Positions 47,560-59,094 are shown, counted from the stretch's first letter. The stretch is DNA of 64,000 nt from Litsea cubeba (GCA_012931725.1 CM022948.1:73107552-73171551), one strand, 5' to 3'. A program made the numbers and translations. Notes: generated by a model not told the origin, from the letters alone.

Positions 47560-48680
47560 TTACTGCAAATTTATCTAATTTTTTGGCAAGTTTATCTGAG
47601 TTTTTATCAAATTTAGCTGAGTTTTTGTCAAATTTATCTAAGTTTTTATCAAATTTATCTGGGTTTTTTGTCAAATTTATCTGAGTTTTTATCAAATTTA
47701 GCTAAGTTTTTGTCAAATGTATATAAGTTTGTATGAAATTTATCTAAGTTTTTATGAAATTTATTTACGTTTTTGTCAAGTTTATCTGAGTTTTAAAAAA
47801 TTTATATGAGTTTTTGTCAAATTTATCTGAGATTTTGGCAAATTTATCTGAGTTTTAACAAATTTATGAGTTTCTGTCAAATTTATCTAAGTTTTTGTGA
47901 AATTTATCTGAATTTTCGTCAAATTTATCTGAGTTCTAGAGAGATCTATCGGAGTGTTTGTAAAGTTTATTTGAGTTTTTGATAAATTTATCTGAGTTTT
48001 TGCGAAATTTATCTGAATTTTCGTCAAATTTATGTGAGTTCTGGAGAAATTTATCTGAGTTTTCGTCAAATTTATCTGAGTTCTAAAATAAAATATATCT
48101 AAATTTGGCAAATTTATTTGAATTTTTGAAAAATAGAGCAGAGTTTCTAACAAATTTATCTCCATTTGAAAATTTTTAAATGAGTTTTTGAACGAATATT
48201 TCTGTAATTTTGATAAATTTATTTTTATTTTCTTAGATCTATTTTTGTTTTTGAATTTTATTTTTGTCATTTGAAATTTATTTGTATTTTTTGAAATAAA
48301 TTTAATTGAGTTTTGACAAAAATACTTGAGTTTTTGGCAAATTTTTCTGAAATTTAGAAAATTAGTTTATCTTAGTTTTGGCAAATGTATTTGTATTTTT
48401 TAATTTTATTTACTTCTTTTGAAATTTATTTACGTTTTTTGAAATTTATTTGCGTTTTTTAATTTTATTTGGACTTTTTGAGATTTTTTCTCGTCTTTTG
48501 AAACTTATTTACATTTTTTGAAATTTATTTGGATATTTTAAAACTTATTTGCATCTTTTTAAATTTATTTCCGTTATTTAATTATATATTGCTTTTTTTT
48601 AATTTATTGCATTTTTTTAAATTATTGTATTTTTAAAATTTGTTTTCGTTATTTTAGAATTTATTAGTATGTTTTTAGAA
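47560..48680. repeat. Degenerate 21-bp minisatellite array
   Basis: About 50 degenerate units around AATTTATCTGAGTTTTTGTC, with variants such as AATTTATCTAAGTTTTTAT and, toward the right end, AATTTATTT.CGTTTTTTG. The period is near 21 and therefore in frame, so the minus strand stays open over 47887-48270 as a 7-residue repeat (TQINLTK and variants). I see this as a by-product. The unit decays gradually from left to right. Confidence 0.85.
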
Positions 48681-49165
48681 TTTATTTGAAAATCTGGGGA
48701 TTCCATTAATCGTGGGCAATTAAATATTAGTGGCCATTATTAATGGGATATCCCACCAATCATGGGATATGATTTAAAGAATGGGTAAACTAGACATTTC
48801 GGGTATCAAAAAGTGTGAAAGGGACCTTTGGCCACCTGACTTTTTTTTGTGGATCTAAGGCTGTAAAGTGAAATGTTCAAGGACCGGTCGCCGAATGCTC
48901 AATGACTGATTTCTCATTAAATGATTGGTTAAGATCAAGGTTGTTGTTGCCAGTACATTTCGGTCATTTTGTATTGATATAATCGTGTTAGTCCTAAAAA
49001 TTAGTGTAAAAAATAGAAAACTTGTAAAATTGTTGTAAATTATGTTATTTAAGTAGTATCTTACCTTATTTGTAATGTAATTATTGGTGTTGAGCATTGG
49101 CTGCTGATGCGATAATATATTAATTGCATAAAGAGCACAAAATTCAACAATGTATAACAAGGGTT

Positions 49166-49347
49166 TTTTTTTTTTTTTTTATAACGCAGAGTTCTCTGTT
49201 CTTTGGATCAGAATAATTCCTACGGGCACAAGAGAGAAATCCGAATAAAATCCCCCTGTGGCCCCAGTATGGTAGTGCAGGTTGAACCCACAACCTCCGG
49301 ATACAAACCGTGATCTTAGGCCAACTGAACTATCATTCGGGACTATC
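49166..49347 (-). mobile_element. tRNA-derived SINE with target duplication
   Basis: The minus strand begins after ACAAGGGTT's complement and shows an A box (TGATAGTTCAGTTGGCC) and a B box (GGTTCAACC) about 35 bases further, then a body and a poly-A tail (plus-strand T-run from 49166). ACAAGGGTT flanks both ends (49157-49165, 49348-49356), a perfect 9-bp target duplication. Looks young. Confidence 0.85.
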
Positions 49348-49985
49348 ACAAGGGTTCATGTATTAACAAATTGGATTGAAAATAATGTGAAACATAACTT
49401 AACATTAAAGGTAGTGTTGTTAAAATATTGGTTTTTAAGACTTTCATGATTAGTAGGTTAAACTCTAGAAACCGTTAGAGAGAGAAGAAATTGTTTTCTA
49501 AGGAAGAAAATGAAGAAAAAAAGTTTAGGAGATGAGGTGAAGAGATTTGAAGGTAAAGGAGTTTTTAGAAGACAAAAAATGGAGATTTTAGAGGTTTGAA
49601 AGAGAAATAGGAGTATCAGGGCTCTAATAGAAAATGGAAGGAAAAATTAGGAAGAAATGTTTTAGATTTTTTTTTCTTTCAGAAAAAGGGTTATGATAGA
49701 CGAGTCAGCTGAGTTGACTGGGCCTACTTGACTTACTTACCTGGTACAACATTGTGCAAGTTGAGTCAGATTGAGTTGGCCGACTTGCGAAACCCGTTGG
49801 CACTAGATCCAATCGAAAACTTATCGTGATTTCAAGTGAAATTTGAAACCATGGTTGAAATGCATGCATCTTAGTGCGGTGCATTGATTGGTATTAGATG
49901 CATTGACCAACCAATGTAACACCTAAAATATTTTCCTTGAAGGAGTCCTCATTAGGAGAAAAAAAAATCCCATGAGGAATGACCT

Positions 49986-50881
49986 CAGTGGCGGACCTAG
50001 GTGTAGGCCATGGACCCCCTTTTAAAATTTTATTTCTTATATTATATATAACTTATTTAATTTATATATATTAATTTTATAACAATTCCCCCCCTCCCAC
50101 CCCACCTAATTATTTGCACAAAGTAAAAAAAAAAAAAAACAAGAAGAGGTACAAATCGATGCTTCATTTCCTCGACTCTTCGTCTTCTTATGCTTAGTTC
50201 AGCTTTGCATCATCGACTTTCACATGAGTCTTTTAAAATTGACGACATTTTTCAGTTGTTATCCCCAAGATTTCACAGATCATGAGAAAATGCAGCTGAA
50301 ATTACAATTGAACCATTATGAGCATAATGTAGTTCGACATAAGGACTTCATAGAATTGTCAACTATTTCTGCACTATGCCAATGGTTGGTAAGGACTAGA
50401 AGATCAACAGTCCACCAACTTTTTTTTTGAGTGATCGTGCTTGTGCTTATTCTTCCAGTCTCCACTGCAACTACTGAACGATAATTTTCAGCCATGAGCC
50501 TTATTAAAACTAGACTTCACAGCAAAATAGAGGATGAGTTTATCACAGACTCTTGTCTTGTGTACATTGAGAGGGAAATTACTGATAAGTTAAGCATAAA
50601 ATTAATCATTGAAGACTTTCAAAATTTAAAAGAACGTCGAGTTCCATTTTGATGGATTATTGAAGTTGGAATGTACTAAAATACAATTATTCATGTCAGC
50701 TAGATCCTGATTTTATTTTTAATGTGAAATTTAGCATTTGATTTTAATATATTTATCATGCTTGAACTTGAAAATATGTCCAGAAAAAAATATATAAAAA
50801 TATTAACTATCTTGATTTGTTAAAAAATATTTATTTAAGTTTGACCCTTCCACCTAAGATGAAATCCTGGATCCGCCCCTG
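49986..50881 (+). mobile_element. Internally deleted hAT element (TTF-finger type)
   Basis: The ends CAGTGGCGGACCTAGG and, reversed, CAGGGGCGGATCCAGG are the classic termini of plant TTF-finger hAT elements. The size of 896 bp and the content (only the transposase C-terminus) show a large internal deletion. The 8-bp flanks do not match well, so the duplication has decayed or an end has moved. Confidence 0.75.
50224..50652 (+). pseudogene. hAT transposase C-terminal fragment
   Basis: An upstream open piece (50224-50430) runs into the dimerisation domain, read from about 50435: LPVSTATTER, one stop, FSAMSLIKTRLHSKIEDEF, then SCLVYIEREI, ending in a stop at 50650. The in-frame TAA at 50482-50484 stands where the family has an Ala codon, and a frame change separates the two pieces. 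Confidence 0.8.
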
Positions 50882-53333
50882 TTGATCTCATTAAATGGTT
50901 AGATGCCCTACACCCCAAAAATAAAAAATAAAATCCCATAATTTTTGAGAGGGTCATGGCCTCTACATGTCCTCTTGGCTTTTCCCCTAGAAGTTAATTA
51001 TGAATCAGGGATGTATAAAAAAAATCAAGTACATTGTGTTTGGTTTTTAATGGGTTCCTTATAGAGAACCCATTTATGTATTTACTCTGAATTTATGACC
51101 AATAGATTTCACCCTTTCTAAGGGGTACTCATGGGCCTGGTCATTTTTTTCAGACCATAGTAGTGAAGTGTACAGATAGATTCCACCACAGTAGTGAAGT
51201 GTTTGAAGTGAAGTATCTCGATAGATTCCACCACAGTAGCCAAGTGTTTGGAGTAACCTTGCATAAGACGACAATTTTAGTGATTTCAGTGAGGCCTGCA
51301 GCTGGTTTAATTGAGACAAAACTGAGAGTCAAATGCTTGGTTGCTGACAGTGTGACACCTCCATCAACAGTACCTTTGGTAGGGTCGATGTTCCCCTCTG
51401 AAATTAAAATGGTCCAATGCCCATTTGTTTCCAAACGGGTCAATGAGGGATGTCGGCGGATCCTACCTTCTTTTCCCCACCCAATTGAATTTGACCATTC
51501 CCTTCAAGGAGTTAGGATCAGATTACGTAATTAATCATCAAGATCTTAACCCATTGTTTATGCATTTTAATGAAAACTGACTCAAGAAAAAATTAGAAAC
51601 AAATATCCACCGATCACTATAATTCAATACTTAAAAAAGTAATGATTCCATATTTCCATCTAAATTTTCAATCTTTTACCCCTCAATTCATATTCTTTAC
51701 TTGTCGTCTTTTTAATGATCTTGGGATGTAGTTCATTTTATCACCAAAGTTGAGTTTAGGGTTTATTTGGATAAATGAGAAGTTGAGTAAAATGAAGTGT
51801 ATTCACATTAGGAGTGAGGTGGAGGAGAAGTAAGTTAAAGTTAAAATAGAGTACTTCATTTTACTATATTTGGATGCTTATTGTGAAGTTAAAGTTTGAA
51901 ATATAATCCACTTTTATTCAAGACAATGAAAGTACTTAAAGTTTAAATGAAATAAAATATATTTGATGGCAACATTATTTTATTTATCGGGCAAAATTCA
52001 ACCAAATATGATAGAGTTAAAAGTTTAAAATATTATAGCCCATTTAACTTCATTTTATTGTATTTTTTGCCAATCCAAACTGCAAAGTAACTAAGTCAAT
52101 TAATCATGTAAAGAACATGTGATTCAGAATAGAGAAACAGACAATGAAATTATGTATTTTACACATAATCAACCGCAAAATCTTTGAACAGAACTAACCT
52201 CACAATCTGATTTACACGGGGACCATCTTAGATTTGGGGCTCACGTTGTGCGTCGACGTGTGCTGTTGCTATAATTGTAGTTGTGATGTTGGGTTGGTCT
52301 TTACGTCAATCAATCGAGAAAGATAGACTTTGATCAGTGGAAGTTGTTGGTCAATAGAAGAGAAATGGAGAAAGAGTTCATCTTTCTTTGTCGTTTTGTG
52401 TACGTGCACGTATATGATATCGATTGGTGCTTGGACACCGAATTATTCAAGCACTTGAGTTATCACATTGTAATTGGCAAATGTGACCAAAATCCACTTT
52501 CACTTTACTCTTAGTCCTTACTCCTTGCTATGAGGTGTGTGTGCTCTAATCTGATCCGAGTTACCTTAATCGTTCGAACATAACCTTTTCATTTGTTGGC
52601 ATTCATTTAAATGGGACCTACAAGTTAGATGGGAGCCCACATACACACGATATAACAAACTGACTTAGCTGAAAAAAGAGTCAGTAGGCGCTCGAGAAAA
52701 GCCTGCTCACAAGGGAAGAGGTGGCAAGCTGATCAAATGAGTTGGCGACCATTTAGCAAGAGCCCCTCGTGGGTACGATTGTCATTTTGTTCTTTCAATT
52801 TAAAGACCAATGACCCAATGCAAACAATGTCACCAAAACATCAAATTAAAAAAAAAATCACAACTACATGAATATTGTCTGTGCAGGGGTCAGGGGTGTT
52901 ACGTGAGAACTGGGTCAACAAACAAATGATATGGGGTATTATATCCTTTGCAATGTGTGACCAGTCATAATGCATGTTTGTGCCCCCCATCCAACTTAAT
53001 TGGAGACCTCTATAAAGATTGGTATTTATACAAAACTCTAGGAAGTTTCAACCCCATTAAAGGCAGTGGTTGGTTGCACTTGATGTAGAATTTTTGCCCA
53101 TTTATTTGTGATATAATTGATGTGTAACTCCATTTGGGAATTTCTAATAATAAAAAATGACTAGCGATCAATGGAATTTTATTTGGGATTTCTTGTTTAG
53201 TAAGTGAAATTTTAGAAATTAAGTGGAATGTTTATTTTGTTGTTGAGATCTCTAAATTTCAACTTTATATAAATGTTAAGGGGGGTGTTAGAAACAAAAT
53301 ATTTCAAGAGATGTTATCATATTATCTACTAGT
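50882..53333. other. Gene-free stretch with one MITE
   Basis: 51150-51260 has short direct repeats (GATAGATTCCACCACAGTAG twice, 53 bases apart; AGTGAAGTGT repeats). The MITE at 51756-52085 is listed separately. The rest is AT-rich with no gene signal. Confidence 0.45.
51756..52085 (+). mobile_element. MITE family 2, second copy
   Basis: Opposite orientation to the copy at 24014-24350, sharing TTTGGATAAATGAGAAG-like ends, GAGTAAAATGAAGTG, TGGATGCTTATTGTGAAGTT and TTTTATTCAAGACAATG. The ends TTTATTTGGAT and, reversed, CAGTTTGGATTGG fit a decayed GGGCCTGTTTGGAT terminus. Confidence 0.65.
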
Positions 53334-53341
53334 TTAGAATA

Positions 53342-53511
53342 CAAAAAGTCTACAGGGACCGAAAATCGGTCCCTGAAAAGTGACTGAATGCCTCTTGTCC
53401 ATTGGATCAAGAAAAATTTTCATTGGATCAAAGGCTTTTCTTTGATCCAATGGACAAGAGCCTTTCAGGCCCTTTTTCAGGGCTCGATTTTCGGTCCCTG
53501 TAGCAGGGCTC
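53342..53511. mobile_element. 170-bp fold-back element with 9-bp target duplication (Mutator-like)
   Basis: The whole element folds: the left arm has TACAGGGACCGAAAATCG and CTCTTGTCCATTGGATCAA, and the right arm has their complements. Inner ATTGGATCAAAGGCTTTTC/CTTTGATCCAAT forms a further hairpin. TTTAGAATA flanks both ends (53333-53341, 53512-53520); 9 bp is the Mutator-type duplication length. Non-coding. Confidence 0.8.
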
Positions 53512-53539
53512 TTTAGAATATAATCCATGCACAAAAAAA

Positions 53540-54485
53540 ATGAGGTGTTTGGATAACTTAGAAAGTATATTACAATATCTCACTTTCTTCTAAAAACCTT
53601 CATTTTACATTATTTAAGGACATGCTGTATAAGATAATTTTTTGTTACAAAATCTTTTTTATATCCGAAAGAACTCATGGGCAACCATTAATTATAGTGG
53701 CCCACTATAAGTTTTAACATTAATGATCCTTATTTCAACTAGGACTCTTAATATTAGATTAGTCCCATGCATAATGCTTACAAATTTAATGTGGGGTCCT
53801 ATAACCCCCTCACAATTACATAGGCCTTGTTAATTGTCAATATTAGGAGGGTATTACTAATGTCACACTAGGAACCCTTCATCGTGATTACCAACATTAG
53901 GTGGGTCTCATACTACCAAAATTGGCTGGATTTCTTATTAATTACCAATATTGAAATGTGTGATTGCAGTTAGAAGCTTATCATCATTAAATGGGTCCAC
54001 TATTTGATAGCTTCCCTTGTGTTAATATGACTACCAATATCAAATTGGTCCGACGATGATTTGTCATCTATAGATTCATCAATGATGCTTGACATTAGAT
54101 AAGGTTTTACAAAAAAATAAATAAATCACCATTAGATGTATTACACTATGGCAACATTTGGTGGACCTATATTAATCAAACAATATTACTTAGATCTCAA
54201 GGTTTTAACATTTAATCATATGATTTTTTAACAATAGTGAGTCTTACCATGATTATTAACATATCTGATTACAAATTAGTGGGTCCAGCATTGGGTCAAT
54301 TGATTACTTTCATTCCATTTCTTATTTAGTATATCATTTTGTGAAGTGTTTATAAATTGCCAAACACTTCAAAGGTATATTGAAATTTATAAAAATTGTC
54401 AAACACCATAAGTGACACTATATAATAATATGAAACTATTTTATTCTATTATAATGAAATCTTACAGTATTTAAACTCGTTGATA
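53540..54485 (-). mobile_element. Large AT-rich non-autonomous element, copy 1
   Basis: This sequence recurs in inverted orientation at 61865-62605. Shared pieces in order include ACTCATGGGCAACC/AGCTCATGAAAAATC, GTGGCCCACTATAAG/GTGGCCCATTACATT, TTTAACATTAATGAT, AGGACTCTTAATATTAGAT, and at the right end GCCAAACACTTCAAAGGTAT then AACACCATAAGTG and AATGAAATCTTACA. The left end GTGTTTGGATAACTTAG looks like a terminal repeat. It holds many YCAYTATTAGGTGGGTCC-like words. There is no transposase. Confidence 0.65.
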
Positions 54486-55344
54486 TTATATTATGCAATT
54501 ATCCATATACCCCCATTCTCGAATATTTGAGAATCTTGCTGGGGGATACCATTTAGATAATTTCTTCTTACCTCCCAAAAGGAATTCTGAGAATTCTTGA
54601 AAATAAACATGCCCTTACTAGTACCTAAGAGAATCAATTGTCCAACAGAAAGAGAAAAAAAAAATAGACAATCTCGAAATTGACTTATATCAAACATTTT
54701 GTGCATGTCATTTCAATGACTCCTAATTCCAATCTTAAATATAAATTTCTATTAGAAACGATGGATTTCTCATTGATTATAACATTGTTACTTGAATCAT
54801 TCAACAAGGACTTTGTCTCATTGCGACTCTGGGGTAGGTGTAGTTTTACTTATTGTTCTTATATCAAATAAAAGATTACTGAAAACAAAGACTAACCATA
54901 GCCCACTGGAGCCAAACAGCCGCTTAAACTTGATCCAATGGTTGTCACATGTGATGACCACCACCTGCAACTGATCTATTGAGGTCAACGGTCAACCTAC
55001 CCAGCATGTGATAATCTTCATGCCCAACAACTATCTAATCTAAGATCAGACGGTCGTTAGGTTAGCTAACATCAGAATTTTTGCATAAGATATTGCATAA
55101 ACTGCCAAATTATTTTAATGGAGCTTTCATTTGGTTTAACTGCAACACTCGGCTATCATTTTCTCCAACTTTCTTAATTGAAGTATTGTAGATGTTTTGC
55201 TCCTGTTTCTACGCATTAGGATTCCTGCCCTGGAATCTTCTTTGACTAAGAAAATAGACAGAGGAGTTCCAACTTCCAGCTAGCGTTCTTCCTTTCATTA
55301 CCTACCAAATGAATATATTAGACATGAAGATAGTAAATAAATAT
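54486..55344. other. Gene-free spacer
   Basis: Ordinary AT-rich DNA; I see no repeat or coding signal that I can support. Confidence 0.4.
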
Positions 55345-55752
55345 GGGTAATATTCAAGTGGTAATTGTTCTCACATATTATGTGAGAACTTTTTTGTGGG
55401 GTCCAATTGTGAATCCCATTTGGGGATGGGATCAGGATGGGATCAGGGGGGATGAAAAGATCTATGTGAGACCACCCAAAATATCAAGTTTGACCTTAAA
55501 CCCATGCTCCTAACTCATTCATCCGTGGGACACAAGTTTAATGGCTTCATATTGAAAAAATATTCAACCCTTGATCCAACGGTTCAGTCCATTCGGATGT
55601 GTGTCATCCCTTGGGATTAGTGATTATCAGGGGGTTCTCTATCGGTAGCTAGATTTGGATGGGTTGTTAGTCGGGCCCCGCAAAAAAAAAATCTCATATA
55701 ATAAATGAGAACTAATTCTCACTTGAATATAATTTTCCAATAAATATTACCC
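55345..55752 (+). mobile_element. MITE family 1, copy A
   Basis: Long inverted ends with GGGTAATATTCAAGTG, TTGTTCTCACATATTATGTG and AGAACTTTTTTGTGGGG on the left, and the complementary CTCATATAATAAATGAGAAC and TTCTCACTTGAATAT on the right. The core has GATCTATGTGAGACCACCC and CTTGATCCAACGGTTCAGTC. Same orientation as copy D. Confidence 0.8.
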
Positions 55753-56599
55753 ATTAGTAACAGATTAACCACTAAAAGGGACGGATAAAATATCAAGAAG
55801 CACCATGGCATGGGCTCCAGATGCGATGCACGAGCTATATCGCATGACAAATGATCGAAGGTTTAAGTTGTTTTATAGGTGGGCCCCACTAAAAGCATAT
55901 ATATACAGGGTTTAAGGTTCTAAATAGCTTTAGCTAAATTACATTTGATCATCTATTTAGCTTAATTATGTATAACTTAATAGCATCGCAACTAATACAC
56001 TCTCCATCTTACTTGAAATTCAGATATGAAATCAGATCATGGCCAGGCATTTTTCCTCACCCGAGGGCCATGCTACCTCACCCGAGATTTTCTTTCCTCA
56101 CCAGAGGGCTCTCTCACCTTACCCAAGGTCTACTCCATCTCTAGAGGGCTTGGTAAGCTGGGTACAAATATATATATATATATATATATATTCACTCTCC
56201 ATCTATTCGAAATTCATATAATAAAATCAGTTTTTTTTTTAAGTATATATCATATCCAAATGCAGTAAATAAATATCTTCCTAGATCATGTCTAATAAAG
56301 GCAATTATAAATTCCAATCCACTGTGATTCCTGCCCCAAATCTGACCCATTTGCATCCTGTAATAAACCAATCACGATTGAAGGAGTAATTTTCTCATCG
56401 CATTCACTCATATTAATCGTAACACTGATATTGCATAAAAAGGTTTGATTTTGAATTGGGTATTGGCCGTTCCCCATCTCACTTCTCAAACAAACAATAT
56501 ATCACATAAATAAATAATTACAAATGTATAGTGCGGAGTGGAGTAGCTTGCATGTTACGTATTGGCCGACATCAAAGATGGATTAGTAAAGTTGTAATG

Positions 56600-56985
56600 G
56601 CAAAATATATTGCATATCCTTTACTTAAACACAAATACTAAGGTGCTTCCGTGATAATTATTGGTGGGGTCCATTTAGCAACCCATCTAATTCATGCATA
56701 AATAGGGATCCCCTTGATAGTCATTGATTTCAAAGATTGACACACATTCGAATAGACTGAATTGTTGGATCAAGGGTTGAATCTTTTTTTTTAATATGAG
56801 GCCATTAAATTTATAGGCTACGGATGAAGGGGTTAGGGGCATGAGATTGGATCAAACTTGATACTTGGTGCGGTCTCACATAGACCTTTCCACTCCTGAA
56901 TCCTATCCTCAAATGAGACTCACAGTTGGGCCCCACTAAAATTTTTCATATAATAGGTGAGAATTAATTTTCACCTAAATAAATT
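56600..56985 (-). mobile_element. MITE family 1, copy B (left end decayed)
   Basis: The core is inverted relative to copy A (ACATTCGAATAGACTGAA, GTTGGATCAAGGGTTGAAT, GGTCTCACATAGACC) and the right end reads TTTTCATATAATAGGTGAGA. The left end keeps only GGTGGGGTCCA. Confidence 0.65.
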
Positions 56986-57328
56986 CGTTACCTGAATACC
57001 TATTAGATAATTCATATCTCAGACATCATATATGTATAGTTATTATTAGATTTTTTTTTTTTTTTAACCCTATCCAAAAAGACTGAAATCTAAGAGAAAG
57101 CTGGCACATACGCAAAGTAAGCGTACATACATGGAAATAAATTGAGTCCTTTTGGCAGTCAAGTGTAAGGAGCCATCCTTGGCATAATAATTAAAGTTGG
57201 CATAACACCTACCCACAAAATTAAGCAGGACCGCACTGACAATGACCAACTCACAAGATAAACCCAAATATCATCCACTTGATTGATGATGGCCCCACAG
57301 TATCATCAAGGACTTGGGACTTGGGGAA

Positions 57329-57372
57329 ATTCACAAATCACAAATCACAAATCACAAATCACAAATCACATT
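57329..57372. repeat. Heptamer microsatellite (TCACAAA)6
   Basis: Six near-perfect copies of TCACAAA at 57329-57372. Confidence 0.85.
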
Positions 57373-57569
57373 CCCAGCTTGATGATGATCACAATTTTTC
57401 TCATATTAAAAACCTGGAAAAACGTGCAGGGTATTTCAGTCATTTTGAAATGGAAGCCTGACCCCACCATTTGAGTGAGAATTTAGTCAATTCTTTTGAT
57501 TTTTCCCTTAACTGTGGGTCTAAGTCTAACCAAAACGCGAGATGTGAGAAAGTTGTCGGTAGACCAGTC

Positions 57570-57855
57570 GTCCTCCGACACGTGTAGCCAGAAGATCAAA
57601 ACTCATTATCGCATAGACTCGACAGAGTCAGAGAGGAGCACCTACTGACCTACGAGAGCCCACGTGGCAACTGACACGTAACCCCGGTGGTTGACACGTT
57701 GTCCTCGTTCGCTCACTGCTCGCCACGTGGAAGATGGTGTCACGGAAGCCATGTGGCGAGCGCTGATACGCTAATCAATTCGCGTTTCCATCTGTCACGT
57801 GTGAAGATGGTGGGCGCGTGATTCATGCGATTTGTCTCTTATTTATAAAAAAAAG
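57570..57855 (+). promoter_or_regulatory. G-box/ABRE-rich promoter-like block without a gene
   Basis: Four CACGTG palindromes (57579-57584, 57661-57666, 57724-57729, 57796-57801) and two further CACGT cores (in GACACGTA near 57675 and GACACGTT near 57695) sit within 225 bp, followed by a TATA-like TATTTATAAAA at about 57840. This is the layout of an ABA- or light-responsive plant promoter reading to the right (bZIP/bHLH target sites, established). No open frame of note follows before the MITE at 58167. The block is also locally GC-richer than its surroundings. Confidence 0.55.
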
Positions 57856-58166
57856 TAGAATATTAAAGATGGTGGTCCTTCGGATCACGAGAGTTGTTGA
57901 TCAGATTTCATTCGAGTTTGGGCCCACACGACTGGACGTGCATTAGTGCGGCCCACCGAACTTGGGTGGGACATGCAGGTGCAGCGTCCAACTAACATGG
58001 ATAAGCATCGAAAATATTGTTTTGAGTAGTCCTTCCAAGTATGAATATCAACAACATTGAATTTCGTATCTACTAAAGGACATAAATCTTAAGTCCAAAG
58101 TCATGAGCAATCTAGAGCTGCCAAATATGTAATCTAAAAATAAAAAATAGTGTTAGGTTTTATAAA

Positions 58167-58550
58167 TTTTAATTATGGGATGTGATCCAGTGAGAACTGT
58201 TCTCACGGAGTCCCGTGAGAATTTTTTTGTGGGGCCCATTGGGGGCTCCATTTTAAAATGGGACTGGTGGGGATTGAAAGATCTATATGAGACCATCCCG
58301 AATATCAACTTTGGCCCCAATTCCATGCTTCTAACCCCTTCATTCATGCCGACAAGTCCAATCCATTCATATGGGTATATACTCGATCCAACGGTCCAAT
58401 TCATTTGCATTGGTGCCAAACCTTGGGGCGTGTGAGTATCAAAGGGGTCTATGTCGATTGCAAGGTTTGGATTAGGTGATGGGTGGCCCCACCCCATAGT
58501 TCTCACGGTTTGAACCGTGAAAACAGTTCTCACCTAATTATTTTCCTTTA
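58167..58550 (+). mobile_element. MITE family 1, copy D (diverged subfamily)
   Basis: The ends carry CAGTGAGAACTGTTCTCACG and, reversed, GGTGAGAACTGTTTTCACGG, followed by AATTTTTTTGTGGGGCCCA. The core shares AAAGATCTATATGAGACCA and CGATCCAACGGTCCA with copy A. The 126-codon minus-strand frame over it (58153-58533) is a by-product of the MITE. Confidence 0.75.
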
Positions 58551-58714
58551 ATTATTATCATAAATATTTTTTTCGTTAGGCTGCTTACCCACTGAGAGTA
58601 TAATACTATCAACTTAAAGACCCTATAAATAATTTTTTTAACATGTGTGTGATATCAAGGTACCAATACCAGTCAATCATGAGCGTGTTGCCATAATCAT
58701 CAATATTCCTAAAT

Positions 58715-59094
58715 GGAAAATATTCAAGTGACAACTAGTTCTCACCTATTATATGAGAACTTTTTTGCGGGGCCCAACTAACAATCCATCCAAACCTAGC
58801 AACCAATGGAGAACCTCTTGATAGTCACTAATCATAAGGATTGACATACATTCGAATGGACTGAACCGTTGGATCGGGGGTTAAATACTTTTTTTGAATA
58901 TGCAGCCGTTAAACTTGTGTGTCACGAATGAAGGGGTTAGGTGCATGGGTTTGGGGTCAAACTTGATACTTGGGGTGGTCTCACATAGATCTTTCCATCC
59001 CCTTGGTCCGATCCCCAAATGGGGCCCACATTTGGGCTCCACAAAAAAGTTCTCATATAATATGTGAGAACTAGTTCTCACATGAATATTACCC
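58715..59094 (-). mobile_element. MITE family 1, copy C
   Basis: Best-preserved copy: AATATTCAAGTGACAACTAG and TTCTCACCTATTATATGAG on the left, TCTCATATAATATGTGAG and AACTAGTTCTCACATGAATA on the right. The core GTTGGATCGGGGGTTAAAT is inverted relative to copy A. Confidence 0.8.

Noticed and set aside
47560..48680. Regular short repeats resembling a CRISPR array
   Set aside because: Units are contiguous and degenerate with no unique spacers, and the host is a plant.
57070..57267. 65-residue minus frame (GLSCELVIVSAVLLNFVGRC...) as the gene driven by the G-box block
   Set aside because: It begins at a TTG, has no ATG in frame, and the TATA-like box faces the other way.
58153..58533. 126-codon minus frame
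   Set aside because: It lies wholly within MITE family 1 copy D; related frames in the other copies are broken.
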